Assembly (NCBI RefSeq): GCF_000018325.1 | Contig: NC_009922.1 | Coordinates: 1,798,001 to 1,862,000, forward strand | Reading direction: 5' to 3' | DNA length: 64,000 nt | Source of the DNA: Alkaliphilus oremlandii OhILAs | GTDB lineage: Bacteria; Bacillota; Clostridia; Peptostreptococcales; Natronincolaceae | Shown here: piece by piece, positions 1-8,275 of the stretch | How the letters are laid out: the number at the start of each line of letters is the position of its first letter | How positions within the stretch are numbered: position 1 is the stretch's first letter | Notes under the pieces: generated by a model | The model's database searches: none | What the model was told of the DNA's origin: nothing | What the model saw: the letters and a program-made list of their open reading frames with translations, nothing else | Program-made: the position numbers and the translations under genes

Positions 1-527
1 ACTACTTCAGCACCATAAGCTTCACATTTTCTAGCCTTTTCTATGATTTCAGGTTGTCCAACACCTTTGCTATCGTAGCACTCTTGGACAATGATACATT
101 TTAATCCCTGCATAGCAGCTTGACTTGCAACAGCAGAACCGTAGTTTCCACTTGTAGCAGCTATTACACCTTTGTATCCAAGCTTCTTCGCATGATACAC
201 TGCATTCGCTGCTCTTCTTGCTTTAAAACTTCCAGATGGATTTGAAGCTTCATCTTTAATAAAGATTCTAGCGCCGTATCCTTCCGGTGCAAATTTTCTT
301 GCTAAAGCAGTTAGGTTTTTGAGCTCTAGTAGTGGTGTGTTTCCTACCCCTGTGCTCCCTTGTATCTCTGTCATTTCTTCTAGGGTATACCCTGTTTCTT
401 TCATCATTCTTTCATAATCAAATGCGATACCATCTAGTTCAAAATCATTATAGTCAATACCAATGGATTTTTTCATGATTTCACTACGTCTTGATAGGAC
501 GGCATCATAGCTCATATCTTTATTCAT
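1..527 (-). CDS. ortB: 2-amino-4-oxopentanoate thiolase beta subunit OrtB (3' part cut by window edge)
   Basis: This is the PLP-dependent subunit of the thiolase that cleaves 2-amino-4-ketopentanoate with CoA to acetyl-CoA and alanine in oxidative ornithine fermentation. Only the first 175 codons are in the window. They show a fold-type II (threonine synthase/cysteine synthase-like) N-terminal domain. A K-D-E-x-S-N-P-S-G-S-F-K motif ends in Lys102, the expected Schiff-base lysine, and a T-S-G-N-Y-G-S stretch fits the phosphate/substrate loop. The ATG at 527 lies inside the last codons of ortA (8-bp overlap, with GGAGGTGAAG just upstream), so the two subunits are probably translationally coupled. 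The assignment rests on the family motif together with ortA and ord upstream. Confidence 0.9.
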   Translation of the reverse strand, partial: MNKDMSYDAVLSRRSEIMKKSIGIDYNDFELDGIAFDYERMMKETGYTLEEMTEIQGSTGVGNTPLLELKNLTALARKFAPEGYGARIFIKDEASNPSGSFKARRAANAVYHAKKLGYKGVIAATSGNYGSAVASQAAMQGLKCIIVQECYDSKGVGQPEIIEKARKCEAYGAEV

Positions 528-825
528 TGGCTTCACCTCCCCAAAGGATATCTTTTAGTTGAATGCCGATTTCTAAAATTTCCGGAATAAATTTTCCAAA
601 ATCATGGTCATAGTGATGGTTTACTTCTATTAAAGTACCTTTCACATGGCGCTTTGTAATCGTTTCAATTTCAACAATACTACCAATTTCAGCATCTTCC
701 ATTAAGTATCCCTTTGTCCACATTTCCAAAGGCACTTTTTTAGTGTCTTCCGGTAAGTTTGCAGCTCTTTGACTAGGTTCTAATACGATATCATGTATTC
801 TTACCCAACTTCCTTTTTTAACCAA
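520..825 (-). CDS. ortA: 2-amino-4-oxopentanoate thiolase alpha subunit OrtA
   Basis: This small (101 aa) soluble protein is the partner of OrtB in the ornithine-degradation thiolase. The sequence has no signal peptide or membrane segment. It is rich in beta-strand-like segments, begins with a K-K-G-S-W-V-R-I-H stretch and has a central histidine cluster (N-H-H-Y-D-H-D). I recognise it by its length, sequence character and position between ord and ortB, which is the characteristic clostridial order. It starts 38 bp downstream of ord with an AGGAGG-type ribosome binding site and overlaps the start of ortB. It is probably transcribed with ord from the sigma-54 promoter near 1950. Confidence 0.88.
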   Translation of the reverse strand: MVKKGSWVRIHDIVLEPSQRAANLPEDTKKVPLEMWTKGYLMEDAEIGSIVEIETITKRHVKGTLIEVNHHYDHDFGKFIPEILEIGIQLKDILWGGEANE

Positions 826-863
826 ACTAAAAACCTCCTAACAGCATCTATATTATTCACTTA

Positions 864-1910
864 CTATCTCTCGATTAATTCTCTCATATCTCCCATGATT
901 GCTCTTGGAACAGGTAGGTCGATCATTGTTTTAAGTCCTGCTCTAGCATTAATTACATGAGGGATCATATTTACGCACATTGCAATTGTTCCTAACCCAC
1001 CTTCAACCTCAGGTTTAATGGACATATTTACTTCTGGAGTTCCTTTAATGGTGATGTAGTCTCCAGTAAATGTTCCTTCCATCTCAGGCTCAATTTGTTG
1101 TGGATGAATCATATCAATTTTTACTTCACCATTTACAAAACCTTGTCCTGTCATGTTTACGCCCGCTACATTACCAGCTGCAGCAAAACCATGCGGTGAT
1201 TTTCTATCAACAGAAGTAACGATTGGTGCCATTTGTGTCTTGATCTTTTCAACTGGCCATCCAATAGCATCTCCGATCATTCGAATGGATTCTGCAAAAC
1301 CAACGTGTCCTGCTAAGCTTCCATCCTCTACACCTTTATTAAATTCTTCTACAGTGATACCAACACCTTGCTCTTCCATAACAGCAGGACCAAATGGAGA
1401 AAGAGAGTTTACTCTTTTTGCTTCAATATGCTCAACATCTAACATACAACCTGTCAGTGTAACTACTAAAAGGTCCATGATTAGACCTGGATTAATTCCA
1501 GTACCTAGAACGGATACACCATTTTCTTTAGCAATTCGATCTAATTCCTTAGCAAGCTCTGGCTCCTGTGCTTGAGGATAGGACATTTCTTCTGCTGTAG
1601 AAATAACATTGATTTTATTTTCTAACATAAATTTAATTTTATCAAAAGCTTTTCTAGTGAAAGAATCTGTAGCAAGTAAAGCAATATCTGCCTTTGTATT
1701 TTTTACAATGTCTTCAATACTTGGATTGATGATTACAGCAGGTTTGCCTTCGCTATCAGCGCCAAGAATATCGTACATATTCTTTCCCACTCTGCTTTCT
1801 GCCATATCGCATACGCCTACAATCTCAACACCTTTTTTATTTAATAGCATTTTAGCCATTCCGCTACCCATTGCACCAAAGCCCCAAATGATTACTTTAA
1901 TATTTTCCAC
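864..1910 (-). CDS. ord: 2,4-diaminopentanoate dehydrogenase
   Basis: This NAD(P)-dependent enzyme oxidatively deaminates 2,4-diaminopentanoate to 2-amino-4-ketopentanoate, the substrate of OrtAB, in the oxidative branch of ornithine fermentation. An N-terminal Rossmann motif G-F-G-A-M-G (residues 10-15) is followed by a dihydrodipicolinate-reductase-like region; 348 aa is the usual family length. The start is a GTG at 1910, six bases after a strong GGAGGG; no ATG fits better. The gene is first in the visible ord-ortA-ortB unit. A sigma-54-type element lies about 40 bp upstream. The aminomutase and racemase genes expected in this pathway are not in the window. Confidence 0.9.
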   Translation of the reverse strand: MENIKVIIWGFGAMGSGMAKMLLNKKGVEIVGVCDMAESRVGKNMYDILGADSEGKPAVIINPSIEDIVKNTKADIALLATDSFTRKAFDKIKFMLENKINVISTAEEMSYPQAQEPELAKELDRIAKENGVSVLGTGINPGLIMDLLVVTLTGCMLDVEHIEAKRVNSLSPFGPAVMEEQGVGITVEEFNKGVEDGSLAGHVGFAESIRMIGDAIGWPVEKIKTQMAPIVTSVDRKSPHGFAAAGNVAGVNMTGQGFVNGEVKIDMIHPQQIEPEMEGTFTGDYITIKGTPEVNMSIKPEVEGGLGTIAMCVNMIPHVINARAGLKTMIDLPVPRAIMGDMRELIER

Positions 1911-1949
1911 GTGAATCCCTCCATTTAAATTATTATCAAGATATTATAA

Positions 1950-1965
1950 TGCAAAATCCATGCCA
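1950..1965 (-). promoter_or_regulatory. sigma-54 (RpoN) promoter of ord-ortA-ortB
   Basis: Read on the minus strand the site is TGGCATGGATTTTGCA. The invariant GG and GC dinucleotides are separated by exactly 10 bases, as in the -24/-12 consensus TGGCAC-N5-TTGCA. The predicted start near 1939 leaves a leader of about 30 nt before the GTG. This implies activation by an enhancer-binding protein, which is not encoded here. Confidence 0.7.
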
Positions 1966-2044
1966 ATTAATATTGCTTCTAAAATTCTTTGTTTCGCAGA
2001 TTGTAGCCAATTAAATCCTCGCTAGAATGTCTTATAAGCTTAAA

Positions 2045-2092
2045 AACGCAAATTTTATTGCAGACTATGCAAAAAATTTTGCGTTTTATTGT
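2045..2092 (-). terminator. rho-independent terminator after glyA
   Basis: On the minus strand, arms AAAACGCAAAATTTT and AAAATTTGCGTTTT pair with one bulge, and a T-tract ends the 3' arm. The site begins 38 bp past the glyA stop and separates glyA from ord. Confidence 0.7.
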
Positions 2093-2129
2093 AAAAATCC
2101 TCTATCGGCTTTGGTATATTTTTTGTATT

Positions 2130-3362
2130 TTATTCATATAGCTTAAACTTTTCACAAAGATTTTTAACCATGGAAGAGACTTCGTCTATTCTCTCTGGAT
2201 GGTCGATGATTGTACCGATGATTTCTGCAATTGTTACCATATCATCTTCCTTCATACCTCTTGTTGTAACTGCAGGCGTACCAATGCGAATGCCACTGGT
2301 CACGAATGGACTTTCAGGGTCATACGGTATTGTATTTTTATTTACAGTAACACCGACTTCGTCTAATAGTTTTTCAGCATCTTTCCCTGTAATATTTTTA
2401 TTTCTTAGGTCTAATAATAGCAAGTGGTTGTCTGTTCCACCAGAAACTAAGTTAAAACCTCTGCTTTTTAATTCCTCCCCCAGCTTAGCCGCATTTTTAA
2501 TTACTTGTTCTTGGTAAGCTTTAAATTCTGGGGATAAAGCTTCTTTAAAGGAAACAGCCTTTGCAGCAATCACATGCATCAGCGGTCCACCTTGAAGACC
2601 AGGGAAAATTGCTTTGTCAATCATTTTCGCATATTTCTCTTTGCATAAGATCGCTCCGCCTCTAGGTCCTCTCAATGTTTTATGTGTAGTTGTCGTAACG
2701 AAATCCGCATAATCACAAGGATTTTCATGTAATCCAGCAGCAACAAGACCTGCAATATGAGCCATGTCCACCATTAAATATGCACCAACTTCATCTGCGA
2801 TTTCTCTAAACTTTTTAAAATCAATTTTTCTTGGGAAAGCACTTGCACCTGCTACGATGAGCTTTGGCTTAATCTCATTTGCAATTCTTCTTACTTCCTC
2901 GTAATTGATGAGATGGGTTTCCTTATCAACACCATAATCGACAAAATTATAATATGTACCAGAAATATTTACTGGACTACCGTGAGTTAAATGTCCACCA
3001 TGGGATAAGTTCATACCTAAAACAGTATCTCCTGGCTTTAATATCGCAAAGTATACCCCAATATTTGCATTGGCTCCTGAATGAGGCTGTACATTGGCAT
3101 GTTCTGCATTAAATAACTTTTTTAATCGATCTCTCGCTAAATCTTCCGCAACATCTACTTCTTCACAGCCTCCGTAATATCTTTTTCCTGGATATCCTTC
3201 AGCGTACTTATTAGTTAATTGACTTCCCATGGCTTCCATTACTGCTTCTGTAACAAAGTTTTCAGATGCTATCAGTTCTATATTCCCTCGCTGTCTTTTT
3301 GTTTCTTTTTGTATTACCTCATAAATTTCCGGATCAGCAATCTTTAGCGTATCAAAGTTCAT
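2130..3362 (-). CDS. glyA: serine hydroxymethyltransferase
   Basis: This cytosolic PLP enzyme interconverts serine and glycine using tetrahydrofolate and supplies one-carbon units. The 410-aa protein is full length. It has the E-N-F-V (PLP/folate) region near residue 34, the Y-G-G glycine-tyrosine motif near 63, and the T-T-T-T-H-K-T-L-R-G motif whose lysine forms the internal aldimine. The ATG at 3362 follows GAAAGGAG. It is monocistronic here: a promoter lies at 3412-3440 and a terminator follows. It sits head-to-head with the threonine/serine exporter genes, which fits a local serine/glycine theme. Confidence 0.97.
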   Translation of the reverse strand: MNFDTLKIADPEIYEVIQKETKRQRGNIELIASENFVTEAVMEAMGSQLTNKYAEGYPGKRYYGGCEEVDVAEDLARDRLKKLFNAEHANVQPHSGANANIGVYFAILKPGDTVLGMNLSHGGHLTHGSPVNISGTYYNFVDYGVDKETHLINYEEVRRIANEIKPKLIVAGASAFPRKIDFKKFREIADEVGAYLMVDMAHIAGLVAAGLHENPCDYADFVTTTTHKTLRGPRGGAILCKEKYAKMIDKAIFPGLQGGPLMHVIAAKAVSFKEALSPEFKAYQEQVIKNAAKLGEELKSRGFNLVSGGTDNHLLLLDLRNKNITGKDAEKLLDEVGVTVNKNTIPYDPESPFVTSGIRIGTPAVTTRGMKEDDMVTIAEIIGTIIDHPERIDEVSSMVKNLCEKFKLYE

Positions 3363-3411
3363 AAGTCAATCAATCTCCTTTCGATTGTGAAATTTTCTTA
3401 ATTTCATTTAT

Positions 3412-3440
3412 ATTATAACTATTTTAAATATATTTTACAA
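3412..3440 (-). promoter_or_regulatory. sigma-A promoter of glyA
   Basis: On the minus strand, TTGTAA (3435-3440), a 17-bp spacer and TATAAT (3412-3417) give a good vegetative promoter about 50 bp upstream of the glyA ATG. The rest of the 299-bp divergent region is AT-rich and holds a 14-bp palindrome (3559-3572) of unknown meaning. Confidence 0.65.
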
Positions 3441-3611
3441 CATATCCAATTGTTATATTTTCCTTGTCTATTTCATATATTATCCAAATTCCAATTAAAT
3501 TAACACCATTTATAAATTTTCTAACTATATTGTAATGTTTTTAGCTTTGAGCCAAGGGATATTTTAAAATATTAAGTCAAATTATAGGACTCTATGTCTA
3601 TGATATTCATC

Positions 3612-3640
3612 TTACATTTATACCTCTAATTTGATATAAT
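3612..3640 (+). promoter_or_regulatory. sigma-A promoter of the threonine/serine exporter genes
   Basis: TTACAT (3612-3617), a 17-bp spacer and TATAAT (3635-3640) lie just upstream of the GGAGGTG ribosome binding site at 3650. The 5' leader would be only about 15 nt. Confidence 0.6.
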
Positions 3641-3661
3641 AATGTTCTTGGAGGTGATCGC

Positions 3662-4465
3662 ATGAGTTCATTTAATCGTAAAAAAACATTAATTATGGCA
3701 CTATATGCAGGTGAGATCATGCTTAAAAATGGTGCCGAAACCTATAGGGTTGAAGATACAATAATTAGATTATGTAAATCTAGAAATTTTCATTATGTGG
3801 AGGTTTACGTTACTCCTACAGGTATTTTTGCCTCTGCAGATACTAAAGGAGACTCTCAGGATGAAATTGTAACTTATATTAAACGAATAAAATCTAGAGG
3901 CATTAATTTAAATAAAGTAGCGGAGGTAAACAGCTTCTCAAGGCAATTTGTTGAAAGTGATATGCCTTTAGATGAAGCTCTATCTAAACTAAAAGAAATC
4001 GATAGTTTAAAACCTTATCCCAAGCATGTTGATGCCTTACTAGGTGGAGGTCTGTCGGGTGCTTTTTTTGCATTGCTATTCGGAGGAAATATTCACGCTT
4101 TCTTTGGTGCCTTTATCGCTGCCAGTATCGTAAGCTATCTTTTGTCCAATCTAGCACAAACCGAGTTTCCACCTTTTCTATCCAATATTTTCGGTGGTGC
4201 TACCGCAGCTTTCATGGCAATCGCATTATCTTACATTAGCCCTTTAATCAATGTAGATATCGTAATCACAGGGGCTATTATGGTCATGGTTCCTGGGGTT
4301 GCTATTACAAATGCAGTAAGAGACTCTATCGCTGGTGATCTGGTATCCGGGCTGGCTCGTGCAGCGGAGGCAGTAATTATTGCTACCTCTATTGCTGTAG
4401 GTGTGGGTTTTGTTTTAAAACTTTGGCAAATTCTATTAGGAGGTCATTTATTATGGAATATATAA
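3662..4465 (+). CDS. threonine/serine exporter ThrE-type, large subunit (DUF1212)
   Basis: This is an integral membrane protein of the ThrE family, which exports threonine and serine. In this split type the long protein carries a soluble N-terminal DUF1212 domain (about residues 1-115, including the Y-V-T-P-T-G-I-F-A motif). At least four hydrophobic helices follow in the C-terminal half. It has 267 aa, and the ATG follows GGAGGTG with ideal spacing. It overlaps the next gene by 13 bp, which indicates coupling with the small subunit. Export of excess serine would complement the divergent glyA. The substrate is inferred from the family only. Confidence 0.85.
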   Translation: MSSFNRKKTLIMALYAGEIMLKNGAETYRVEDTIIRLCKSRNFHYVEVYVTPTGIFASADTKGDSQDEIVTYIKRIKSRGINLNKVAEVNSFSRQFVESDMPLDEALSKLKEIDSLKPYPKHVDALLGGGLSGAFFALLFGGNIHAFFGAFIAASIVSYLLSNLAQTEFPPFLSNIFGGATAAFMAIALSYISPLINVDIVITGAIMVMVPGVAITNAVRDSIAGDLVSGLARAAEAVIIATSIAVGVGFVLKLWQILLGGHLLWNI

Positions 4466-4893
4466 CAAATTTTTTCTATGCCTATATTTCCACCATAGGA
4501 TTCGCTATCTTATTCAACGCTCCTAAATCCACCTTTATTAAATCTGGATTTGCTGGCGGATTAGGATGGGTCATTTATATCTTTACTAAAAATATATCGG
4601 CATCTATTCTTGGTGCTACATTTGTTGCTTCTTTAATCATTGCGATTATCGGGGAGATTTTTGCAATTATAGACAAAAACCCCATTACCGTATATATTAT
4701 TCCTGGCATCATTCCCTTAGTTCCTGGCTTCGCCCTTTATAATACTATGCGCTCCATTGTAGCAAGACGGTTTGATTTAGCTGCCAACCACGGGGCAGAG
4801 GCTCTTTTAATATCCATATCCATCGCTGGGGCTTTAGTCATCGTCCTTTCCATAAACTCATATAGAAGACATCATTCTCGAATGAAGCAATAG
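4453..4893 (+). CDS. threonine/serine exporter ThrE-type, small subunit (DUF3815)
   Basis: This 146-aa, very hydrophobic protein has about four membrane segments and corresponds to the C-terminal half of one-piece ThrE exporters. The G-I-I-P-L-V-P-G motif near residue 90 is typical of the family and echoes the M-V-P-G motif in the large subunit. I chose the ATG at 4453 because AGGAGGT lies eight bases upstream; an upstream in-frame ATG at 4423 has no ribosome binding site. It overlaps the large subunit gene and is followed by a strong terminator. The two proteins are expected to form one transporter. Confidence 0.85.
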   Translation: MEYITNFFYAYISTIGFAILFNAPKSTFIKSGFAGGLGWVIYIFTKNISASILGATFVASLIIAIIGEIFAIIDKNPITVYIIPGIIPLVPGFALYNTMRSIVARRFDLAANHGAEALLISISIAGALVIVLSINSYRRHHSRMKQ

Positions 4894-4924
4894 AAACAAG
4901 GGTATATCACGTATACCCTTGTTT
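4894..4924. terminator. bidirectional terminator between converging genes
   Basis: A perfect 13-bp stem, AAACAAGGGTATA with its complement, closes over a TCACG loop one base past the exporter stop codon. T-rich sequence flanks it on both strands, so it can also end the convergent GNAT transcript. Confidence 0.85.
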
Positions 4925-4956
4925 AAAATCTGCTCAACTTTTTCGAATGAAGCAAT

Positions 4957-5493
4957 TTAGTCAATGTTCAATCCCATAAATAAAGTATCATAGAATCTAT
5001 CGTTGATTTTAAACTCTCTCGTGATTGTTCCTTCTATTTTAAAGCCTAATTTCTCATAGACATGAATTGCAGACTGGTTATCTGTTCTAACCCGTAAATT
5101 TACTTTTTTAATGATTTTTGAGTCATGGCACCACTGGATTAAATATTTTATAAGCTCTGTACCGATACTCTTTCCCCAGTAGTCTTTTAAAACACTGACA
5201 CCAAATTCTCCAGTATGCATTGTTCTAGGTCTTATTCCGGCAGAAAAATTTAAGTTTCCAATGATTTCACCTTCATGCTCTGCCACTAAAAATAAAGCAT
5301 TCTTTTGTTTTGACGTAGATTCAATAAATTGTTCCTGTTGTTGAAGATTTAAATTAAATTCGCCTTTTCCAAAGGTTAAAAAATCCGACTCACAACTTAT
5401 CTGATCTAAATATTTAAGCATCTTCTTTGCATCGTTGACATTAGCTTCTCTAATTATGATCCTACTATAATCTTTTAGTCTTATTTCTTTCAT
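4957..5493 (-). CDS. GNAT family N-acetyltransferase
   Basis: The protein has the GCN5-related acetyltransferase fold, which uses acetyl-CoA to acetylate amino groups of proteins or small molecules. Its 178 aa contain the central beta4 strand L-F-L-V-A-E-H, the G-x-S-V-x-x-x-x-W-G-x-x-I-G-T acetyl-CoA loop (about residues 98-112) and the N-x-x-A-I-H-V-Y-E-K-L-G-F motif near the C-terminus. This resembles RimJ/RimL or SpeG-type members, but no substrate can be assigned. It starts 17 bp after the M18 aminopeptidase stop and is probably cotranscribed with it. Confidence 0.85.
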   Translation of the reverse strand: MKEIRLKDYSRIIIREANVNDAKKMLKYLDQISCESDFLTFGKGEFNLNLQQQEQFIESTSKQKNALFLVAEHEGEIIGNLNFSAGIRPRTMHTGEFGVSVLKDYWGKSIGTELIKYLIQWCHDSKIIKKVNLRVRTDNQSAIHVYEKLGFKIEGTITREFKINDRFYDTLFMGLNID

Positions 5494-5510
5494 CCTGCTA
5501 CCCTATTATT

Positions 5511-6932
5511 TTAGTATTGATAGAAAGCTTTGTAAGCTTTATATGTCATATAAAGATCTACCTTACTGATTAATTCAATAGGTGCATGCATGCTTAACAT
5601 TGGTGTTCCGCAATCTACGACTTCAGCGCCTCTATTGGCTAATATGTATGCAATTGTACCGCCGCCGCCTTGGTCAACCTTTCCAAGCTCTCCAATCTGC
5701 CAGGTTACATCATGATTGTTGAAGATATCTCTAATTTCAGCTAGAAACTCAGCGTTGGCATCGTTGCAGCCACCTTTTCCTCTTGCACCAGTATATTTTG
5801 TAAGTGTAACACCTTTACTGATGAATGCTGCATTTCGTCTATCTAAAACCTCTGGGAAGTTTGGATCAAATCCAGCCATTACATCGCCAGATAATACTTT
5901 AGAGCTACTCATTGCTCTACGTAGGTCTAAGTAGGTTGTTTTTCCTTCTAAAGCAAGTAGTTCTGCAACTACATCTTCAAAGAACATGGATTCTGCACCT
6001 GTATTCCCCATGCTGCCAACTTCCTCTTTATCTACAAATAATCCAACAATTGTGTCTTTCGGGGCAGATGTCTCTAAAACAGCTTGGTATGCTGCAAAGG
6101 AACAAACGCGATCATCATGTCCGTGAGCTGCGATCATACTGCGATCTAGCCCTACATCTCTGGCCTTTCCTGCTGGCACAATCTCTATCTCTGCTACTGT
6201 AAAGTCTTCCTCTACAATGCCGTACTTTTCATTCAATAGGTTTAGCACATTTAGCTTTACCTTTTCATCGATCCCCTCGCCACTGTAAGGGATATTTCCA
6301 ATAATAACATTCAGACCTTCTCCTGTAATTCCTTCGTCCATCTTTTTCGCCATTTGATCCTTTGCTAAATGCGGCAATAAATCAGAAATATAAAGTACAG
6401 GTTCATTCTCTTCTTCTCCAATGTTGATAGAAACCTTCTCACCATTCTTCTTGAAGATTACACCGTGCAGTGCAAGTGGTATGGCAACCCATTGGTATTT
6501 TTTTACGCCACCATAGTAATGGGTTTTTAATAATGCTAAACCGCCATCTTCGTATAAAGGAAAGGCTTTTAAATCCAATCGAGGAGCATCTAAATGACTT
6601 CCCACGATTCGCATACCTTTATGGATTCCTTCCTTCCCTACGACGAATAAGGCAACACTTTTGTTTTTATTTTCAGCATAGATTTTATCCCCAGCCTTAA
6701 TATTTCCCTTACGGATTGCCTCCTTTAAAGAAATAAATCCTTGTCCTATTGCATTTTTTACGATTTCATCCACACATTCTCGTTCTGTCTTTCCCATATC
6801 CATAAAATGTTTGTAGCTTTCTCCAAATTCAAAGACCCGCTCTAACTCTCCAGGCTTCAACTGCTCCCAAGCATTGTTAAATTTTTTAACGAGTTGATCT
6901 TGTAATTCCTTTTCTAAACTTTTTTCTGCCAT
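5511..6932 (-). CDS. M18 family zinc aminopeptidase
   Basis: This cytosolic dinuclear-zinc aminopeptidase (aspartyl aminopeptidase/aminopeptidase I family) removes N-terminal residues from peptides. The 473-aa chain shows the metal-binding motifs G-S-H-L-D-A-P-R-L-D (near residue 113), H-G-H-D-D-R-V (near 275), D-K-E-E-V-G-S (near 304) and a late M-H-A-P histidine. I prefer the ATG at 6932, six bases after GAGGTG, over an in-frame GTG at 6941 that overlaps that ribosome binding site. A promoter is visible at 6987-7015. Peptide breakdown fits a peptide-fermenting lifestyle. Confidence 0.93.
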   Translation of the reverse strand: MAEKSLEKELQDQLVKKFNNAWEQLKPGELERVFEFGESYKHFMDMGKTERECVDEIVKNAIGQGFISLKEAIRKGNIKAGDKIYAENKNKSVALFVVGKEGIHKGMRIVGSHLDAPRLDLKAFPLYEDGGLALLKTHYYGGVKKYQWVAIPLALHGVIFKKNGEKVSINIGEEENEPVLYISDLLPHLAKDQMAKKMDEGITGEGLNVIIGNIPYSGEGIDEKVKLNVLNLLNEKYGIVEEDFTVAEIEIVPAGKARDVGLDRSMIAAHGHDDRVCSFAAYQAVLETSAPKDTIVGLFVDKEEVGSMGNTGAESMFFEDVVAELLALEGKTTYLDLRRAMSSSKVLSGDVMAGFDPNFPEVLDRRNAAFISKGVTLTKYTGARGKGGCNDANAEFLAEIRDIFNNHDVTWQIGELGKVDQGGGGTIAYILANRGAEVVDCGTPMLSMHAPIELISKVDLYMTYKAYKAFYQY

Positions 6933-6986
6933 ATAATTCACCTCTGTTTATTATTAAGAAATATTAGAAAATTTCCGCTTAATTTT

Positions 6987-7015
6987 ATGATACGCTCCCT
7001 ATGCTATATTGTCAA
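6987..7015 (-). promoter_or_regulatory. sigma-A promoter of the M18 aminopeptidase-GNAT unit
   Basis: On the minus strand, TTGACA (7010-7015), a 17-bp spacer and TATCAT (6987-6992) lie about 50 bp upstream of the aminopeptidase ATG. Confidence 0.7.
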
Positions 7016-7125
7016 GAATTGGATAAGTTTCACTCTATAGCTTTGATCCTCCTATGTATCGATAGATAGAATCTACCAGAATAAAACATGAATACAGTTC
7101 TCACCTCAGCATAAAAATTAATTAT

Positions 7126-7161
7126 AAAAAAATTCCTTCTTAATCGTTATTAAGAAGGAAT
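7126..7161 (-). terminator. terminator after the DUF2383 gene
   Basis: A perfect 13-bp stem (7132-7144 with 7149-7161) closes over a four-base loop and is followed on the minus strand by a run of T residues. It starts 18 bp past the stop codon. Confidence 0.9.
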
Positions 7162-7178
7162 ACAGTAATTTATATATC

Positions 7179-7610
7179 TTACATTAAGGTTTTTAATTGA
7201 GCAATAGAGTCCCTATCTTTTTTCAATATTTCTCCTGCAATATCTCGTGATTTATCGTCTAAATTGCCTCTTAAAACCTTTTCTGCCATATTAACGCCTT
7301 TCGTTTCTCCATTTATAGCTTTTTCTATAATTTCAAATGCATCGCTTTTCATACCTAAATCCATATTCAGTTTCATGTCTGCCATTTTACCTTTCATCCC
7401 TAAGTTCTCCTGTGGCTTTCCTCCCATATTCTGAATATGACTTGATAATATTTCAATGTTGTCCCTATGCTGTTTTTGTATATCCTGAAAAGATTTTTTT
7501 ATATGATCTTCTTCTACTCTGTCTATAAAGGTATTAAAGCTTTCTATCGCCATATACTCTCCTTGCAAAAGTTCATTAAGAGCTTTGATTGTATCAGTAT
7601 CTGTAACCAT
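7179..7610 (-). CDS. ferritin-like DUF2383 protein
   Basis: This 143-aa, mostly helical protein resembles the DUF2383/PA2169-type four-helix bundle of the ferritin-like superfamily. Candidate carboxylate and histidine metal ligands are E18-Y-M-A-x-E, an E-E-D-H cluster and an H-R-D-N-I-E motif near residue 48. Its function is not established; it may be a small metal-binding or stress protein. It has no signal peptide. The ATG at 7610 follows GGAGG, and the gene stands alone, with its own terminator and with the rseC-like gene's terminator upstream. Confidence 0.75.
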   Translation of the reverse strand: MVTDTDTIKALNELLQGEYMAIESFNTFIDRVEEDHIKKSFQDIQKQHRDNIEILSSHIQNMGGKPQENLGMKGKMADMKLNMDLGMKSDAFEIIEKAINGETKGVNMAEKVLRGNLDDKSRDIAGEILKKDRDSIAQLKTLM

Positions 7611-7686
7611 CTTGGTTGACCTCCTTCATTATAGAATTTTCTTTTGATATTATTAGAATTCCATTAAATTAAATATTCATACATAT

Positions 7687-7725
7687 AAAAATAGACGTTT
7701 CTTCTGTTACGAAGAACGTCTATCA
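7687..7725 (-). terminator. terminator after the RseC-like gene
   Basis: Arms ATAGACGTTCTTC and GAAGAAACGTCTAT (minus strand, one bulge) are followed by TTTTTAT. The site lies about 50 bp after the stop of the RseC-like gene. Confidence 0.8.
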
Positions 7726-7771
7726 ATTATAACCATATACTCAACTATAATGAATACTTAATTTGTAAATT

Positions 7772-8200
7772 CTATTCGTGTGAAATTCCTGTAATTATAG
7801 GGATAAATTGTTGATTTTGTTTAAATGAATTTTCTTTTAATCGAATGATACCATAGCTAATAGCCGTCAATACAAGACCAAATATACCTGCACCAACCTC
7901 TTTATTTTGAACAATGTCTATTTTATCTAAAATCATACTCCCCAGAATTACTCCCAAAATCAAAGTAATTAGAGGTATTACATATGCAATGAATGCAGCG
8001 GCTAACACATTCTGATGCTCCATATCTATTTCGACACGATCACCAACTTTAGCTTTTATACGATTAATCGCTTCCACTTCCATCTTCATATTATCTTCAC
8101 CCCATCTGCAACCTTTACAATCTCCACATGCAGACTGTTTTTGAAGAGATACTTTCGCCCGTTCTCCATCTATTGATATAATGACTCCACATTGTCTCAT
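7772..8200 (-). CDS. SoxR-reducing system protein RseC/MucC family
   Basis: This 142-aa membrane protein has an N-terminal cytoplasmic domain containing the cysteine cluster S-A-C-G-D-C-K-G-C (about residues 24-32) plus an early Cys, followed by two transmembrane helices (about 72-115). This is the RseC/MucC layout, in which the cysteines probably bind an Fe-S cluster. In anaerobes such proteins often accompany electron-transfer complexes, but no Rnf genes are seen here, so the role is open. The ATG at 8200 has AAAGGAG eight bases upstream; an in-frame GTG at 8218 has no ribosome binding site. Confidence 0.75.
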   Translation of the reverse strand: MRQCGVIISIDGERAKVSLQKQSACGDCKGCRWGEDNMKMEVEAINRIKAKVGDRVEIDMEHQNVLAAAFIAYVIPLITLILGVILGSMILDKIDIVQNKEVGAGIFGLVLTAISYGIIRLKENSFKQNQQFIPIITGISHE

Positions 8201-8275
8201 AGAATATACTCCTTTCACCTTATGATTCCTACGGATTATATAATTTTATACACGGAATAAATCTCGCAAATATTT

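Noticed and set aside
1153..1914. Plus-strand ORFs opposite ord
   Set aside because: They are mirror frames of a well-supported enzyme gene and lack ribosome binding sites; the same holds for the other antisense ORFs opposite known genes.
4423..4452. Earlier ATG for the small exporter subunit
   Set aside because: It has no ribosome binding site, whereas AGGAGGT is correctly placed for the ATG at 4453.
6933..6941. GTG at 6941 as start of the M18 aminopeptidase
   Set aside because: The GTG is part of the GAGGTG ribosome binding site serving the ATG at 6932.
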